A DNA stretch of 64,000 nt from Kaistia dalseonensis (GCF_030814715.1 NZ_JAUSVO010000001.1:1116001-1180000), one strand, 5' to 3'; shown: positions 33,272-43,688, numbered from the stretch's first letter. The notes: generated from the letters alone by a model not told the origin. Made by a program: numbers and translations.

Positions 33272-34723
33272 TCAGCGCGAGCTGCGGATGACCTGGACGT
33301 CGAGGTCGCGGATCTTCTTGCGCAGCGTGTTGCGGTTGACGCCGAGCAGTTCTGCCGCCTTGATCTGGTTGCCCCGCGTCGCCGCCAGCGCCGTGCTGAT
33401 CAGCGGATATTCGACCTCGCGCAGGATGCGATGATAGAGGCCGGGCGGCGGCAGCGCGTCGCCGAAGCCCTGGAAATAGGCCGCGAGGTGGCGCTCCATC
33501 GATCCGGACAGCGTGTCGTCGGTCGCCGACTCGGGCGATGACAGCGTCACGGCCGGCTGGTCGAGCTCCGTCTCGATGATGTTCTCGGTGATGGTGTCCT
33601 GCGGATAGAGTGCCGCCAGGCGACGGATCAGATTCTCCAGCTCGCGCACATTGCCGGGCCAGCGATAGCGCTTCAGCCGCTCGACGGCCGCTGGCTCGAT
33701 CTGCTTGTGCGGCAGGCCTTCCTTTTCCACCATCGTGAAGAAATGGCGGACGAGATCGGGAATGTCCTCGGAGCGTTCGCGCAGGCCCGGCAGGCGGATC
33801 GGCACAACGTTCAGGCGGAAGAACAGATCCTCGCGGAACAGGCCCTGATTGATCAGGATGCGCAGGTCCTTGTTGGTCGCCGCGATGATGCGGACGTCGG
33901 TCTTGATCGGTGTGCGGCCGCCGACGGTCGTATATTCGCCCTGCTGCAGCACGCGCAGCAGGCGGGTCTGCGCCTCCATCGGCATGTCGCCGATCTCGTC
34001 GAGGAAGAGCGTGCCGCCCTCTGCCTGTTCGAAGCGTCCGGCGGAACGGGCCTGCGCGCCCGTGAAGGCGCCCTTCTCGTGGCCGAACAGTTCGCTCTCG
34101 ATCAGGTCGCGCGGAATGGCCGCCATGTTGATCGCGACGAAGGGCCCGGTGCGGCGCTTGCCATAGTCATGCAGCGCGCGGGCAACCAGCTCCTTGCCGG
34201 TGCCGGATTCGCCCGAGATCATGACGGTCAGGTCCGTCTGCATCAGGCGCGCCAGCACGCGGTAGATGTCCTGCATGGCCGGCGAGCGCCCGACGAGCGG
34301 GATATTCTCACCGCCCTCGTCGACCCGCGCGTCCTGGCGCCGCAGCTTCGGCTCGGCCAGCGCACGGCCGACGATCGAGATCAGCTCCTTCAGGTCGAAG
34401 GGCTTCGGCAGATATTCATAAGCGCCCCGCTCGGAAGCGCGGATCGCCGTCATGAAGGTGTTCTGCGCGCTCATGACGATGACGGGCAGCTCCGGCCGCG
34501 CGCGCTTGATGCGCGGCAGCAAGTCGAAGGCGTTTTCATCCGGCATGATCACATCGGTGATCACGAGGTCGCCCTCGCCCTGGCTGACCCAGCGCCATAG
34601 CGTGGCGGCGTTGGATGTGAGCCTGACTTCATAGCCGGCGCGGGACAGCGCCTGGTTCAGAACGGTGCGGATCGCCGCATCGTCATCGGCCACGAGAATG
34701 TTGCCGATCGGCATCTCATTCAT
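33272..34723 (-). CDS. ntrC: Nitrogen regulator NtrC (sigma54 activator)
   Basis: A 483-residue enhancer-binding protein. The receiver Asp is in [11 protein letters not shown]. The AAA+ domain has Walker A GESGTGKE, an intact sigma54 loop GAFTGA (EKGAFTGAQ) and Walker [11 protein letters not shown]. The C-terminal Fis helix-turn-helix ([21 protein letters not shown]) follows. The intact loop contrasts with NtrX. Its start overlaps the ntrB stop by 8 bases, so the pair is translationally coupled. It activates ammonium-assimilation genes under nitrogen limitation. Confidence 0.96.
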   Translation of the reverse strand: MNEMPIGNILVADDDAAIRTVLNQALSRAGYEVRLTSNAATLWRWVSQGEGDLVITDVIMPDENAFDLLPRIKRARPELPVIVMSAQNTFMTAIRASERGAYEYLPKPFDLKELISIVGRALAEPKLRRQDARVDEGGENIPLVGRSPAMQDIYRVLARLMQTDLTVMISGESGTGKELVARALHDYGKRRTGPFVAINMAAIPRDLIESELFGHEKGAFTGAQARSAGRFEQAEGGTLFLDEIGDMPMEAQTRLLRVLQQGEYTTVGGRTPIKTDVRIIAATNKDLRILINQGLFREDLFFRLNVVPIRLPGLRERSEDIPDLVRHFFTMVEKEGLPHKQIEPAAVERLKRYRWPGNVRELENLIRRLAALYPQDTITENIIETELDQPAVTLSSPESATDDTLSGSMERHLAAYFQGFGDALPPPGLYHRILREVEYPLISTALAATRGNQIKAAELLGVNRNTLRKKIRDLDVQVIRSSR

Positions 34724-35843
34724 CCTTGTCTGAGGTCATGACGCCCGGATAGGCGGGCAACAGCACGCGGAAAGTCGTTCGGCCCGGCTGGGACTCGCAT
34801 TCGATGACGCCGCCATGGTCGCCGATGATCTTGGCGACCAGGGCCAGACCGAGGCCGCTGCCATTGGTCTTCGTCGTCACGAATGGATCGAACAGATGCG
34901 GCAGCATGTCGGCCGGTACGCCCGGTCCATTGTCACGCACCGAGAACTCCAACGGCAGCGTGACCCGGTTTGCCGAGCCCGGCACCGAGAGCCGAATGCC
35001 GGGGCGGAAAGCGGTCGTCAGCATGATCTCGCCGTCATCATCGTCGCCGATCGCTTCGGCTGCGTTCTTGATCAGGTTCAGGAACACCTGAATCAGTTGG
35101 TCGCGGTTCGCATAGACCGGCGGCAGCGACGGGTCATATTCCTCGGTGATGCGGATCGAGCGGGCAAAGCCCGACTGCGCCAGCCGCTTCACATGCTCGA
35201 GCACGACATGGATGTTGACAGGCTCGCGCTCGATCGGCCGCTCGTCGGAGAAGACTTCCATGCGGTCGACCAGCTTTACGATCCGGTCTGCCTCGTCGCA
35301 GATCAGCCGGGTCAGAGCGCGGTCATTGTCGTCGACCGAGGATTCGAGCAGCTGCGCGGCGCCGCGAATGCCCGAAAGCGGGTTCTTGATCTCGTGCGCC
35401 AGCATGGCGGCGAGGCCCGTGACCGAGCGCGCCGCGCCGCGATGGGTCAACTGGCGGTCGATCTTCTCCGCCATCGTCCGCTCCTGCAGCATCACGACGA
35501 CATGGTTGGGCTTTTCGAGGATCGGCGAGGCGTAGATGTCGACGATACGCTCGCTGCCGTTCCTGGGCGTGCCGACATCGACGCGATACTCGTTGACGGC
35601 CGAACCACGCATGCGGACCTGGTCGATCAGCGCAAGCAGCGGGCTGCCGAAGGGTACGAAACTGGCGATCGGTTGGCGACGAAGCATCGCGACCGAGACC
35701 TGGAAGAAGTCCTGCGCCGCGCCGTTCGCCTCGGTGACGTGGCCCTTCTCGTCGACGAGAAGCACGGGGTGGGGCAGAGCGTCGAGGAGCAGGAGCGCGT
35801 TGCTCTCCGCGCCGCGTGGTTGGGCCGGTGACGAGCCGCTCAT
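34716..35843 (-). CDS. ntrB: Nitrogen-sensing histidine kinase NtrB
   Basis: A 375-residue soluble kinase from ATG 35843. The PAS domain spans residues about 20-120 ([27 protein letters not shown]). HisKA has the phospho-His in [23 protein letters not shown]. The ATPase boxes are [16 protein letters not shown] and [10 protein letters not shown]. It has no membrane segments, as expected for NtrB/GlnL, which is governed by PII protein. Its start overlaps the dusB stop (ATGA, 35840-35843). The frame continues further upstream through dusB, but the overlap shows the true start. Confidence 0.95.
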   Translation of the reverse strand: MSGSSPAQPRGAESNALLLLDALPHPVLLVDEKGHVTEANGAAQDFFQVSVAMLRRQPIASFVPFGSPLLALIDQVRMRGSAVNEYRVDVGTPRNGSERIVDIYASPILEKPNHVVVMLQERTMAEKIDRQLTHRGAARSVTGLAAMLAHEIKNPLSGIRGAAQLLESSVDDNDRALTRLICDEADRIVKLVDRMEVFSDERPIEREPVNIHVVLEHVKRLAQSGFARSIRITEEYDPSLPPVYANRDQLIQVFLNLIKNAAEAIGDDDDGEIMLTTAFRPGIRLSVPGSANRVTLPLEFSVRDNGPGVPADMLPHLFDPFVTTKTNGSGLGLALVAKIIGDHGGVIECESQPGRTTFRVLLPAYPGVMTSDKDE

Positions 35844-36874
35844 GCCGCCCTCCTGGTTTCGGCGCCACCGAGATGGTGCCGGATGAGAGAAACGACGCGC
35901 GCGGGATGGTTCTCGGTCATGATCGCGAGACGCGCGGCGGGGTCGATGTTCATGCCCTCGGACTTCATGGCCTCCATCATCCAGCCAAGATGCTTGCGTG
36001 CGTTGCGTACGCCGAGGATCGGGCCGTAAAGCGCGATCATCTCTTCGTAATGCGAAACAGCCAGCTCGATCAGCGCCTCGCCCTGCGGCTGGGCCGGCAT
36101 GGCGCCGGTCCGGCAGTAGGTGGCCAGATGGCCCGGCAGCCAGGGGCGGCCATAGGCGCCGCGCCCGACCATGACGCCGTCGGCGCCGGAGAGGCGCAGG
36201 ATACGATCGAGATCGTCCGGCCCCTCGACGTCGCCATTGGCGATCAACGGGATGGATATGGCGGCCTTGACGGCAGCGATCTTCGACCAATCCGCCCTGC
36301 CCTTATAGAACTGGCAGCGCGTGCGCCCATGCACCGTCACCATGGCGATGCCGGCGGACTCCGCGCGGCGCGCGAGCTCCGGCGCGTTGATGCTGTTGTC
36401 GTCCCAGCCGAGACGCATCTTGAGCGTCACCGGCACCGGGCTCGCCGCGACTGTCGCATCGATCAGCGTCAGCGCGTGGTCGAGATCGCGCATCAGCGCC
36501 GAACCGGAATAGCCGGTGGTCACGCGCTTGGCGGGGCAACCCATGTTGATGTCGATGATATCGGCGCCGGCATCGGCCGCGGCGCGCGCGCCTTCCGCCA
36601 TCCAGTGCGCTTCACGGCCGGCAAGCTGCACGACATGCAGCCCGTTGCCCGTCGCCTCGGCGCGCATGACCGTCTCGGGATTGCCGTCGGCGAGTTCCTC
36701 GCTTGCCACCATTTCCGAGACGACCATACCGGCGCCATGCGCAGCCGCGATCCGCCGGAACGGCCGATCGGACACGCCGGACATGGGCGCGAGAATGATC
36801 CGATTGGCGATTGTGACGCCACCGATCGCGAGCGGTTCGGCCAAGCGGGCTATGGGGGTCGAGTTTTCAGTCAA
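35840..36874 (-). CDS. dusB: tRNA-dihydrouridine synthase DusB (NifR3)
   Basis: A 344-residue flavoenzyme reducing uridines in the tRNA D-loop. It has the FMN TIM-barrel motif [14 protein letters not shown], the catalytic Cys113 in [10 protein letters not shown], and the phosphate-binding IPLIANGDV and [15 protein letters not shown]. The start appears to be TTG 36874 (TTG ACT GAA); no ATG fits before the barrel. It is historically nifR3, the first gene of the ntr operon in Rhodobacter and Azospirillum, and is coupled to ntrB by a 4-base overlap. Confidence 0.93.
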   Translation of the reverse strand: MTENSTPIARLAEPLAIGGVTIANRIILAPMSGVSDRPFRRIAAAHGAGMVVSEMVASEELADGNPETVMRAEATGNGLHVVQLAGREAHWMAEGARAAADAGADIIDINMGCPAKRVTTGYSGSALMRDLDHALTLIDATVAASPVPVTLKMRLGWDDNSINAPELARRAESAGIAMVTVHGRTRCQFYKGRADWSKIAAVKAAISIPLIANGDVEGPDDLDRILRLSGADGVMVGRGAYGRPWLPGHLATYCRTGAMPAQPQGEALIELAVSHYEEMIALYGPILGVRNARKHLGWMMEAMKSEGMNIDPAARLAIMTENHPARVVSLIRHHLGGAETRRAA

Positions 36875-36909
36875 ATGACTACCGAATAGGCACCCTAGTT
36901 GATGCCCAC

Positions 36910-36937
36910 ATATTAGTCAGGGATTGTTCCGCGGCAA
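36910..36937 (-). promoter_or_regulatory. Candidate sigma70-type promoter of the dusB-ntrBC-ntrYX operon
   Basis: On the minus strand TTGCCG (36932-36937) and TAATAT (36910-36915) are 16 bases apart, about 36 bases before the dusB start. They match the housekeeping consensus at four of six bases each. The 36875-37028 gap is a divergent promoter region shared with ispDF. No sigma54 motif was seen here. Confidence 0.35.
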
Positions 36938-37028
36938 GAGACTTGTTGCACCGCGAACCGAAATCTCCGATCCATGCCGACATTGCACCCTGCCGCGCCC
37001 CGCAGCGTGGCTGACGGAACCATCGACC

Positions 37029-38237
37029 ATGCCCGAATTTCCGCCGAAATCCGCCATTGCCGCGCTGATCGTCGCGGCGGGCCGAGGTATACGCGCTGGG
37101 GGCGATATTCCGAAGCAATATCGAAAGATCGGCGGAAAAGCGATTCTTGCGCGCACCGCAGAGTTGCTTGCGGCGCATCCTGGCGTTGAACAGGTTCTGA
37201 TCGTCGTGCATCCCGACGATGCGCCGCTTTATGCGTCGGACATCGGCACCCTGCCCGGCCTGCTACCACCCGTGCTCGGCGGGGAGACCCGCCAGCAATC
37301 GGTTCTACGGGGCCTGGAGGCCCTGGAGGCGGCCGGCGCACGCTATGTGCTCATCCATGATGCTGTTCGTCCCTTTGCCTCGCCGGCGCTCATCGACCGC
37401 GTGATTGCGGCACTCGAGACGCATGACGCCGTGCTCGCCGCCTCGGCCGTGACCGATACGCTGAAGAGCGCCGACAGCGGCGCGATCGTGACCGGCACTG
37501 TACCGCGAGAGGGGCTGCACGCCGCCGAGACGCCGCAGGCCTTCCGTCTGTCCACCATCCTGGACGCCCATCGCCGCGCTGCCGCAGCCAGCATCCCCGT
37601 GACCGACGATGCCGCGATTGCCGAATGGGCCGGCATTCCAGTCCACATCGTCACGGGCGAACGCACCAACATCAAGCTGACCACGCCGGAGGATATCGAG
37701 CATGCGGACAGGCGCCTCAGGCAGGAGGCTCTTCTGGTGAATGGAGAGACCCGTGTCGGCACCGGCTACGATGTGCACCCCTTCACCGAAGGCGATGGCG
37801 TCTGGCTTGGCGGCATCAAGATTGCGCATGACAGGAAGCTCGCGGGTCATTCCGACGCCGATGTCGCGCTGCATGCGCTAACCGACGCCGTGCTCGGCGC
37901 AATCGCCGATGGCGATATCGGCTCGCATTTCCCGCCTTCCGACCCGCAATGGCGTGGCGCCTCGTCGGATCGCTTCCTGGCGCATGCCGTTGCACTCGTG
38001 AAGGCGCGCGGCGGGCGGATCGTGCATCTCGATCTTGCCATCGTCGCGGAGGCGCCGAAGATCGGCCCGCATCGCGACGCCATGCGCGCCCGCATCGCCG
38101 AGATTGCAGGCATCGGCATCGACCGGGTCGGCGTCAAGGCGACGACGAACGAGAAGATGGGCTTTGTCGGCCGTGGCGAAGGCATCGCCGCGATCGGGAC
38201 CGCCACCATTCGCCTGCCGTTCCCGGAGGACGCATGA
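37029..38237 (+). CDS. ispDF: Bifunctional IspD/IspF (MEP isoprenoid pathway)
   Basis: A 402-residue fusion. Residues 1 to about 225 are 2-C-methyl-D-erythritol 4-phosphate cytidylyltransferase (LIVAAGRGIRAGGDIPKQY, VLIHDAVRPF, NIKLTTPEDI). Residues about 240-402 are 2-C-methyl-D-erythritol 2,4-cyclodiphosphate synthase (GTGYDVHPF with metal ligands, GHSDADVALHALTDA, IGSHFPP, TTNEKMGFVGRGEG). ATG 37029 is where homology starts. The fusion is typical of Alphaproteobacteria and couples steps 3 and 5 of the pathway. It overlaps the next gene by ATGA. Confidence 0.95.
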   Translation: MPEFPPKSAIAALIVAAGRGIRAGGDIPKQYRKIGGKAILARTAELLAAHPGVEQVLIVVHPDDAPLYASDIGTLPGLLPPVLGGETRQQSVLRGLEALEAAGARYVLIHDAVRPFASPALIDRVIAALETHDAVLAASAVTDTLKSADSGAIVTGTVPREGLHAAETPQAFRLSTILDAHRRAAAASIPVTDDAAIAEWAGIPVHIVTGERTNIKLTTPEDIEHADRRLRQEALLVNGETRVGTGYDVHPFTEGDGVWLGGIKIAHDRKLAGHSDADVALHALTDAVLGAIADGDIGSHFPPSDPQWRGASSDRFLAHAVALVKARGGRIVHLDLAIVAEAPKIGPHRDAMRARIAEIAGIGIDRVGVKATTNEKMGFVGRGEGIAAIGTATIRLPFPEDA

Positions 38238-38737
38238 CCGATTTGACACCGCTCGGCCCCGACGCCGAGGCCCTGATCAAGCTCTGCATCGCGCGCGGAC
38301 TGACGGTCGCGACGGCCGAATCCTGCACCGGCGGGTTGATCGCTGGAACGCTGACGGAAATTTCTGGCTCGTCGGCCGTCGTCGACCGGGGCTTCGTCAC
38401 CTATTCGAACGGCGCCAAGGCCGCCATGCTCGGCGTGCCGAGCGAACTGATCGGGCGTGTTGGCGCGGTCAGTGAGGAAGTCGCGCGCGCCATGGTCAAT
38501 GGCGCCCTCGCCCATTCGCCCGCCGATCTCGCTGTGGCCGTGACGGGGATAGCCGGCCCGGGTGGCGGTAGCGCCGAGAAACCGGTCGGTCTCGTTCATT
38601 TCGCCGTCCAGCGCCGCGGAAAGCCCGAGCGGCATGCCTCGCATGTCTTTGCCGGGCTCGATCGCTCCGGCGTGCGCTTCGCGACCGTCGCCGAGGCGCT
38701 GAAACTACTGCGCGAGACGGCGCTCGCCGAGGAATAG
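38234..38737 (+). CDS. pncC: Nicotinamide-nucleotide amidase (CinA C-terminal family, PncC)
   Basis: A 167-residue single-domain CinA-C protein: TVATAESCTGGLIAGTLT (catalytic Ser region), GFVTYSNGAKAAMLGV, and AVAVTGIAGPGGGSAEKPVG. It deamidates NMN to nicotinic acid mononucleotide. ATG 38234 overlaps the ispDF TGA. The longer upstream open stretch in this frame is a shadow of ispF. The position after ispDF is conserved in many Hyphomicrobiales. Confidence 0.92.
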   Translation: MTDLTPLGPDAEALIKLCIARGLTVATAESCTGGLIAGTLTEISGSSAVVDRGFVTYSNGAKAAMLGVPSELIGRVGAVSEEVARAMVNGALAHSPADLAVAVTGIAGPGGGSAEKPVGLVHFAVQRRGKPERHASHVFAGLDRSGVRFATVAEALKLLRETALAEE

Positions 38738-38741
38738 TCTC

Positions 38742-39656
38742 ATGATCGTCCGCAAGCGCCCGAACTGGCTCGGCATGCTGCTGGTCTGGCGCGGTTCGGT
38801 CCTGCCCGACATCCTGCCGCAGCTCGTGCTCACGACCGCCTTCGCAGCCCTGGTGACGGTGCTGCACGGCCAGCTGTTTTCCTTCAAGGTGACGCTCACC
38901 TTCGTGCCGTTCTCGCTGATCGGCATCGCGATCGCGATCTTCCTCGGCTTCCGCAACAGCGCGAGTTATGAGCGTTTTTGGGAGGCGCGCAAACAATGGG
39001 GCGCGCTGATGATCCATTCGCGCTCACTCGCCCGCCAGATCATGACGCTGCAGGACGATCCTGCCGCCGTGAAGCCGATCGTCTATGCTCAGATCGCCTT
39101 TGTTCAGGCGCTGCGTCATCAATTGCGGCGGACGGATCCCCTCCCCGATCTCCGCAAACTCCTCCCGGCGGATTTCGTCGAGGGCACGCTGGCGAAGGCG
39201 GAGTTCCGCCCCGCACTGATCCTGCTTCACATTGGCGGCCTCGTCGCCGAGCTCCGCCGCGCCGGTCGGATCGACCCTGTCCTGGTCAATGCGGTGGAGC
39301 GCCATCTCGACGCGCTTTCCGACGTGCTGGGCGCCTGCGAACGGATCGCCGGCACGCCGATTCCGTTCACCTATTCGGTGATCATCCACCGCACGATCTA
39401 TCTCTACAGCTTCCTGCTGCCGTTCGGCCTCGTCGATTCGATCGGCCTGCTGACGCCGCTCGTTGTCGCCTTCCTGGCCTATACGTTCTACGCGCTGGAA
39501 GCCCTCAGCGATCAGCTCGAGGAGCCCTTCGGGACGGCCGCGAACGATCTCGCCCTCGACGCCATGGCGACGACGATCGAGACGAGCCTGCGGGAAATGC
39601 TGGGCGAGACGGACCTGCCGAAGCCGCACAAACCGAAGAACTACGTGCTGAGCTGA
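38742..39656 (+). CDS. Bestrophin-family anion channel
   Basis: A 304-residue membrane protein. It starts MIVRKRPNWLGMLLVWRGSVLPDI, followed by two transmembrane helices, the conserved GFRNSASYERFWEARKQWGAL, and later two more helices (IYLYSFLLPFGLVDSIGLLTPLVVAFLAYTFYALE, abridged here in meaning: the fourth segment) ending in DQLEEPFGTAANDLALDAM. This matches bacterial bestrophins (RFP-TM, YneE), pentameric chloride or cation channels. It follows pncC after 4 bases, probably one mRNA. Confidence 0.9.
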   Translation: MIVRKRPNWLGMLLVWRGSVLPDILPQLVLTTAFAALVTVLHGQLFSFKVTLTFVPFSLIGIAIAIFLGFRNSASYERFWEARKQWGALMIHSRSLARQIMTLQDDPAAVKPIVYAQIAFVQALRHQLRRTDPLPDLRKLLPADFVEGTLAKAEFRPALILLHIGGLVAELRRAGRIDPVLVNAVERHLDALSDVLGACERIAGTPIPFTYSVIIHRTIYLYSFLLPFGLVDSIGLLTPLVVAFLAYTFYALEALSDQLEEPFGTAANDLALDAMATTIETSLREMLGETDLPKPHKPKNYVLS

Positions 39657-39659
39657 AGG

Positions 39660-41852
39660 TTAGTCCGCGAGAAAGCCAACCAGCCGATTGGTCACCGTCA
39701 GGCGGCGTGACAGCAGCGCTGCCATGGCGGTATGGAAGCCGACCGCGGCTTCGGGCAGTTCGACGGCAAGCCGGCCAAGGTCCTCGCGCGAGAAGCGCCA
39801 AACCACGAGGGCATCCCTTGCCACGATCGACGCCGACCGGGGTTCCTGCAAATAGAACGATATCTCGCCGACAGCATCACCCGGACCAACCATAGCCAGG
39901 GCAATGGGCGTTCCTGCATCGCCGGCCATCTCGACAGTCGCGGTTCCGGATTCGATGAAGAAGATGTCTCTCGATGCACCGCCCTCGACAATCAGAGCAC
40001 TGCCGGCCGCGACATCGAGCCTCTCGCAATAGGCCTCGATCGCCGTGGCGAGCGAATCCTGCCGGAGGAACGCCTGCAGAAGGGTGTGCAGCGTCCAGCC
40101 TTCGGCCGGCGCCAGCGTATCGGTTTGCAGCCGCGCCAGCAGCGCATCTTCGCTCCAGCGCAGGCCTCGTTCCAGATCCGGTTCGATCCGCACCGGACTA
40201 CCATCGCCCACTGTAAGCCCATTTCGGAGCAATGCCTGTCGCGCCCGCTCTGACAGGCCAGTCAGGACGACAGCGAATTCGCGTTTAGCCGCAACCTGGC
40301 TGAGGCGGACGAAACTCTGAACCGCCGACGAATCCATGCCCGATACACGACGAAAATCGATGACGAGAAATTGCGCGCCCGCGTCCATCCGATCCTGCAC
40401 GCGCTTGCGCAATCGGTCCGCCGTGCCGAAGAACAGGAAGCCCTGCAGCCGGACGATGACGATCCCCGTGCCATGCTGGCGAAGCAGCTCCTGCCTGCGT
40501 CCGGAGACGTGTCCGCCTGTGTTCCAGTCGGCACCGGTCAGTTCATGACGAACGATATCGACGCGGCCATATTGGAACGCAAAGAGGAAGATCGCGGCAA
40601 TCAGCCCGACGAGAATCCCGACCGGGAAACTCACCAGCACGATCACGAGGCCAATCAGCAGGATCACGGCGTATTCGAACGGATCGAGCCGGCGGCGCGC
40701 CCGGATGAGCCAATCATACATCAGTGAGCCACCGACCCAGACCAGGATCGCGCCAAGCAGGATCGCCGGAACGGCGTCGAGCAGGAGGCTGCCCAGCATC
40801 AGGGCGCTGAGCGTCATCACCGCGACGATGATGCCGACCCATTTGCTGCTCGCGTTCAACTGGTGGATGATCAACGTCAGCGAGACTGACGAATAGCCGG
40901 GCATTCCGCCACCGACGCCGACCAGCAAGTTCATCCAGCCGTTGGACCGCATCTCCCGATCGAGGTCCATGTCACGATTGGCGTGGAGTTCGATTCCGGT
41001 CGTGTTCATGAGCAGGGCCACGATCGTGATGACGATCACGATCGGCAGCGTGAACATGCCGCTCCATACCGCGTGCCAATCGACCGAGGCGAATGCGGAC
41101 AGCCGGACCGGCGGCCAGAAATTGCCGGCCTCGGGCATGCGCATCAGCCAGCCGGACGCGCGAAACGGTTCGTAGCCCTGCCCCGCAATCAAGACGACGA
41201 GATTGAAGACGACAAGAACGGCCAGCAGGAGCGCCGGTACGGCAAAGGCACTGTTGAAGACGCGCTCCGTCACGAACAGCGCCACAACCAGGGCGGTCAT
41301 CAACCCCAATTGCAGCAGCAAGGGAGCGTGAAGCAATTGCGGCAGCAAAGCCCATGAGGGCTCATGCCCGGTTGTCACGCTGACGCCGCCGAGAACGATC
41401 AGCCAGCCGGTTCCGGCAAGGAAGCCGGCAATGACCGGATAGGGCGTGAAGCGGATCAGCCCGCCAAGGCGGCAATAGCCAAGAATGAGCGTCGCAAGTG
41501 CCGTCGCCAGCGTAGCAATCGCCACGGCCGCGAAAATCGTCGCCGCCCGCGCCTCTCCGACCACCGAAGGTTCGATCGCAGCAGCCACGGCCGAGACGAC
41601 CGAGACCATGGCGACGACAGGGATTTCCTGCACGATCGCGATGATGTCGGTGTTCGATTTCTGAAGCACGCCGAAGATGGTCATCACGGTGGTTGAGAAC
41701 AGCGCCAGACCAAGGGCAGCCGGCATCAACCCCTGAAGGTCACCGGAAAACAGCAGGCTGCCATGGCCGATCGTGACGACGATCGCCAAAAAACCACACA
41801 CGATTCCAGCGACGAGCACTGCGAGAACGTGACCGAGGGGTGATGGGGGCAT
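39660..41852 (-). CDS. SulP-family anion transporter with STAS and cyclic-nucleotide-binding domains
   Basis: A 730-residue protein. Residues about 1-440 are the SLC26/SulP membrane core (TGWLIVLGGVSVTTG, GGGMPGYSSVSLT). Residues about 450-560 are a STAS domain (FLVIDFRRVSGMDSSAVQSF). Residues about 600-715 are a cNMP-binding domain (SALIVEGGASRDIFFIESG, GPGDAVGEISFYLQEPRSASIVA). Sulfate, bicarbonate or dicarboxylates are typical SulP substrates. The PRSASIVA loop in place of RxAT/S suggests cAMP-type binding is possible but uncertain. Transport would be gated by a nucleotide signal. Convergent with the bestrophin gene, 3 bases apart. Confidence 0.9.
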   Translation of the reverse strand: MPPSPLGHVLAVLVAGIVCGFLAIVVTIGHGSLLFSGDLQGLMPAALGLALFSTTVMTIFGVLQKSNTDIIAIVQEIPVVAMVSVVSAVAAAIEPSVVGEARAATIFAAVAIATLATALATLILGYCRLGGLIRFTPYPVIAGFLAGTGWLIVLGGVSVTTGHEPSWALLPQLLHAPLLLQLGLMTALVVALFVTERVFNSAFAVPALLLAVLVVFNLVVLIAGQGYEPFRASGWLMRMPEAGNFWPPVRLSAFASVDWHAVWSGMFTLPIVIVITIVALLMNTTGIELHANRDMDLDREMRSNGWMNLLVGVGGGMPGYSSVSLTLIIHQLNASSKWVGIIVAVMTLSALMLGSLLLDAVPAILLGAILVWVGGSLMYDWLIRARRRLDPFEYAVILLIGLVIVLVSFPVGILVGLIAAIFLFAFQYGRVDIVRHELTGADWNTGGHVSGRRQELLRQHGTGIVIVRLQGFLFFGTADRLRKRVQDRMDAGAQFLVIDFRRVSGMDSSAVQSFVRLSQVAAKREFAVVLTGLSERARQALLRNGLTVGDGSPVRIEPDLERGLRWSEDALLARLQTDTLAPAEGWTLHTLLQAFLRQDSLATAIEAYCERLDVAAGSALIVEGGASRDIFFIESGTATVEMAGDAGTPIALAMVGPGDAVGEISFYLQEPRSASIVARDALVVWRFSREDLGRLAVELPEAAVGFHTAMAALLSRRLTVTNRLVGFLAD

Positions 41853-41986
41853 GGAGCTTCATGTGCGAGAGCAAGCAGCGCGAACAAATTTGTCCAGCAC
41901 AACTCAGATGAAGTCAACGCCACCGCGCATGTCGGACTCTATCGCGGCAAGGCCGAATGCGACGCTCAACGGATAGGCGGCGGCGA

Positions 41987-42454
41987 TCACGCGGATGGAA
42001 GCGCCGCCTTGCCGTAGATTTCATCCGCGCGCTTTTCGAAAGCGTCGGCGAATTTGCGAAAAGCCTTGTCGAACACTGCGCCCATCAGGGTCGAGAGCGT
42101 GCGCGAGCGGAATTCATAGTCGATCGAGAAGCGAATGACTGAGTGTTCGGCATCGATGGCCGCAAAGCTCCAGATGTTCTCCAGATGCTTGAACGGACCG
42201 TCGAGGTAATCCGCACGGATCGTCGAGCCGAGGCGGTCGAGCACGACCTTGGTCGTGAAGGTCTCGCGCACGATCTTGTAGGCGACAGTCATGTCGGCGA
42301 CCAGAACCTCGCGCGCCGCATCCTGCTGCCGGCCCCGCACGATCAGGCGCTCGCAGAGCGGCACGAATTTGGGATACTGCTCGACATCGGCGACGAGCGC
42401 GAACATCTCGTCGGCCGAATGAGCGACGCGCCGCTCGGTCTTGAAACTGGGCAT
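41987..42454 (-). CDS. COQ10/RatA-like START-domain protein
   Basis: A 155-residue START/SRPBCC protein: MPSFKTERRVAHSADEMFALVADVEQYPKFVPLC, DMTVAYKIVRETFTTKVVLD, and the C-terminal FEFRSRTLSTLMGAVFDKAF-like helix. In Alphaproteobacteria this family is the COQ10 homologue that delivers ubiquinone to respiratory complexes; the E. coli member was called the toxin RatA. It follows lipA after 7 bases, a common pairing. The toxin name should not be over-read. Confidence 0.9.
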   Translation of the reverse strand: MPSFKTERRVAHSADEMFALVADVEQYPKFVPLCERLIVRGRQQDAAREVLVADMTVAYKIVRETFTTKVVLDRLGSTIRADYLDGPFKHLENIWSFAAIDAEHSVIRFSIDYEFRSRTLSTLMGAVFDKAFRKFADAFEKRADEIYGKAALPSA

Positions 42455-42461
42455 CGTCCGA

Positions 42462-43418
42462 TCAGCCGTGATGCAGCGCTTGCCGAGCCGCCTTCAGCCG
42501 CGCGAAGTCCTCGCCAGCATGGTGCGAGGAGCGCGTCAGCGGGCTCGACGACACCATCGCGAAGCCCTTGGCGTAGGCGATCGTCTCGAACGATTTGAAC
42601 TCGTCCGGGGTGACGAAACGGATCACCGGATGGTGCTTGCGGCTCGGCTGCAGATACTGCCCGATCGTCATGAAATCGACGTCGGCGACGCGCAAATCGT
42701 CCATGAGCTGGAGGATCTCGTTCCGCTCCTCGCCAAGCCCGACCATGATGCCCGACTTGGTGAACATGTTCGGGTCAAGTTCCTTGACCCGCTGCAACAG
42801 CCGGATCGAATGGAAGTAGCGCGCACCAGGGCGCACCTTGAGATATTTCGACGGGACGGTTTCGAGGTTGTGGTTGAAGACGTCGGGACGCGCGGCGACC
42901 ACGGTTTCCAGGGCACCCGGCTTGCGCAGGAAGTCCGGCGTCAGGATCTCAACGGTGGTGCCGGGCGCCGCCGCGCGGATCGCCAGGATCACATCGACAA
43001 AATGCTGCGCGCCGCCATCGGCGAGATCGTCACGATCGACCGAGGTGATCACGACATGCTCAAGGCCTAGCTTGGCGACCGCCTCGGCCACCTTCTGCGG
43101 CTCGTTGCGGTCGAGCGCGTCGGGCATGCCGGTGCGGACATTGCAGAAGGCACAGGCGCGCGTGCAGGTGTCGCCCATGATCATGAAGGTCGCGTGCTTC
43201 TTCGACCAGCACTCGCCGATATTGGGGCAGCCCGCCTCCTCGCAGACCGTCACGAGGCCGTTCGTCTTCACGATCTCCTTGGTCTCGCGATAGACCGGCG
43301 ACCCCGGCGCCTTGACGCGGATCCACTCCGGCTTGCGCAGAAGGGGCGATTCCGGCCGGTTCACCTTTTCCGGGTGACGCGGACGGCTATCCTTGACGGT
43401 ATCGAGTACGACGACCAT
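42462..43418 (-). CDS. lipA: Lipoyl synthase LipA
   Basis: A 318-residue radical-SAM enzyme inserting two sulfurs into octanoyl-protein. The auxiliary cluster is [12 protein letters not shown], the SAM cluster CTRACAFC (CxxxCxxC), and the C-terminal part ends with the RSSHHAGE Ser ligand. It is close to the pyruvate dehydrogenase genes whose lipoyl domains it serves. It probably ends the same gene string with ratA. Confidence 0.96.
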   Translation of the reverse strand: MVVVLDTVKDSRPRHPEKVNRPESPLLRKPEWIRVKAPGSPVYRETKEIVKTNGLVTVCEEAGCPNIGECWSKKHATFMIMGDTCTRACAFCNVRTGMPDALDRNEPQKVAEAVAKLGLEHVVITSVDRDDLADGGAQHFVDVILAIRAAAPGTTVEILTPDFLRKPGALETVVAARPDVFNHNLETVPSKYLKVRPGARYFHSIRLLQRVKELDPNMFTKSGIMVGLGEERNEILQLMDDLRVADVDFMTIGQYLQPSRKHHPVIRFVTPDEFKSFETIAYAKGFAMVSSSPLTRSSHHAGEDFARLKAARQALHHG

Positions 43419-43439
43419 GAGGCCTCCGATGCCCGGCGC

Positions 43440-43688
43440 CTAGCGGCGCAGGAGCCCGAGCAGAAAGAGAAGGACGATCGCGCCGGCCGTCGATACCACG
43501 AGGCTGCCGACGAAACCGGGCTGCGGCGAAATGTTGAAGGCGCTGAACAATGCCGCGCCGATCCAAGCGCCGACAAGGCCGACGATCAGGTTCAGGATCA
43601 GGCCCTGCCGACGGCCGAGCGTGCGCGAAGCGATCCATCCGGCGAGAATGCCGATGACGATCGTCAGGAATATGCCGACACCGTTCAT
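43440..43688 (-). CDS. GlsB/YeaQ/YmgE-family membrane protein (copy 1)
   Basis: An 82-residue protein with three hydrophobic segments: GIFLTIVIGILAGWIASRTLG, LILNLIVGLVGAWIGAALFSAF and a third ending in LLFLLGLLRR. This is the transglycosylase-associated (Tag) YeaQ/YmgE fold, often stress-induced. The function is unknown. It is a diverged paralogue of the next gene; the duplicates stand between lpdA and lipA. Confidence 0.88.
   Translation of the reverse strand: MNGVGIFLTIVIGILAGWIASRTLGRRQGLILNLIVGLVGAWIGAALFSAFNISPQPGFVGSLVVSTAGAIVLLFLLGLLRR

Noticed and set aside
36924-37028. N-terminal extension of IspDF
   Set aside because: The residues have no homology to IspD, are Arg/Cys-rich, and fall in the divergent promoter region. 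ATG 37029 fits the domain start.
41987-42454. Calling the START-domain protein a ribosome toxin (RatA)
   Set aside because: No antitoxin is present, and in Alphaproteobacteria the family next to lipA fits the COQ10 ubiquinone role better.
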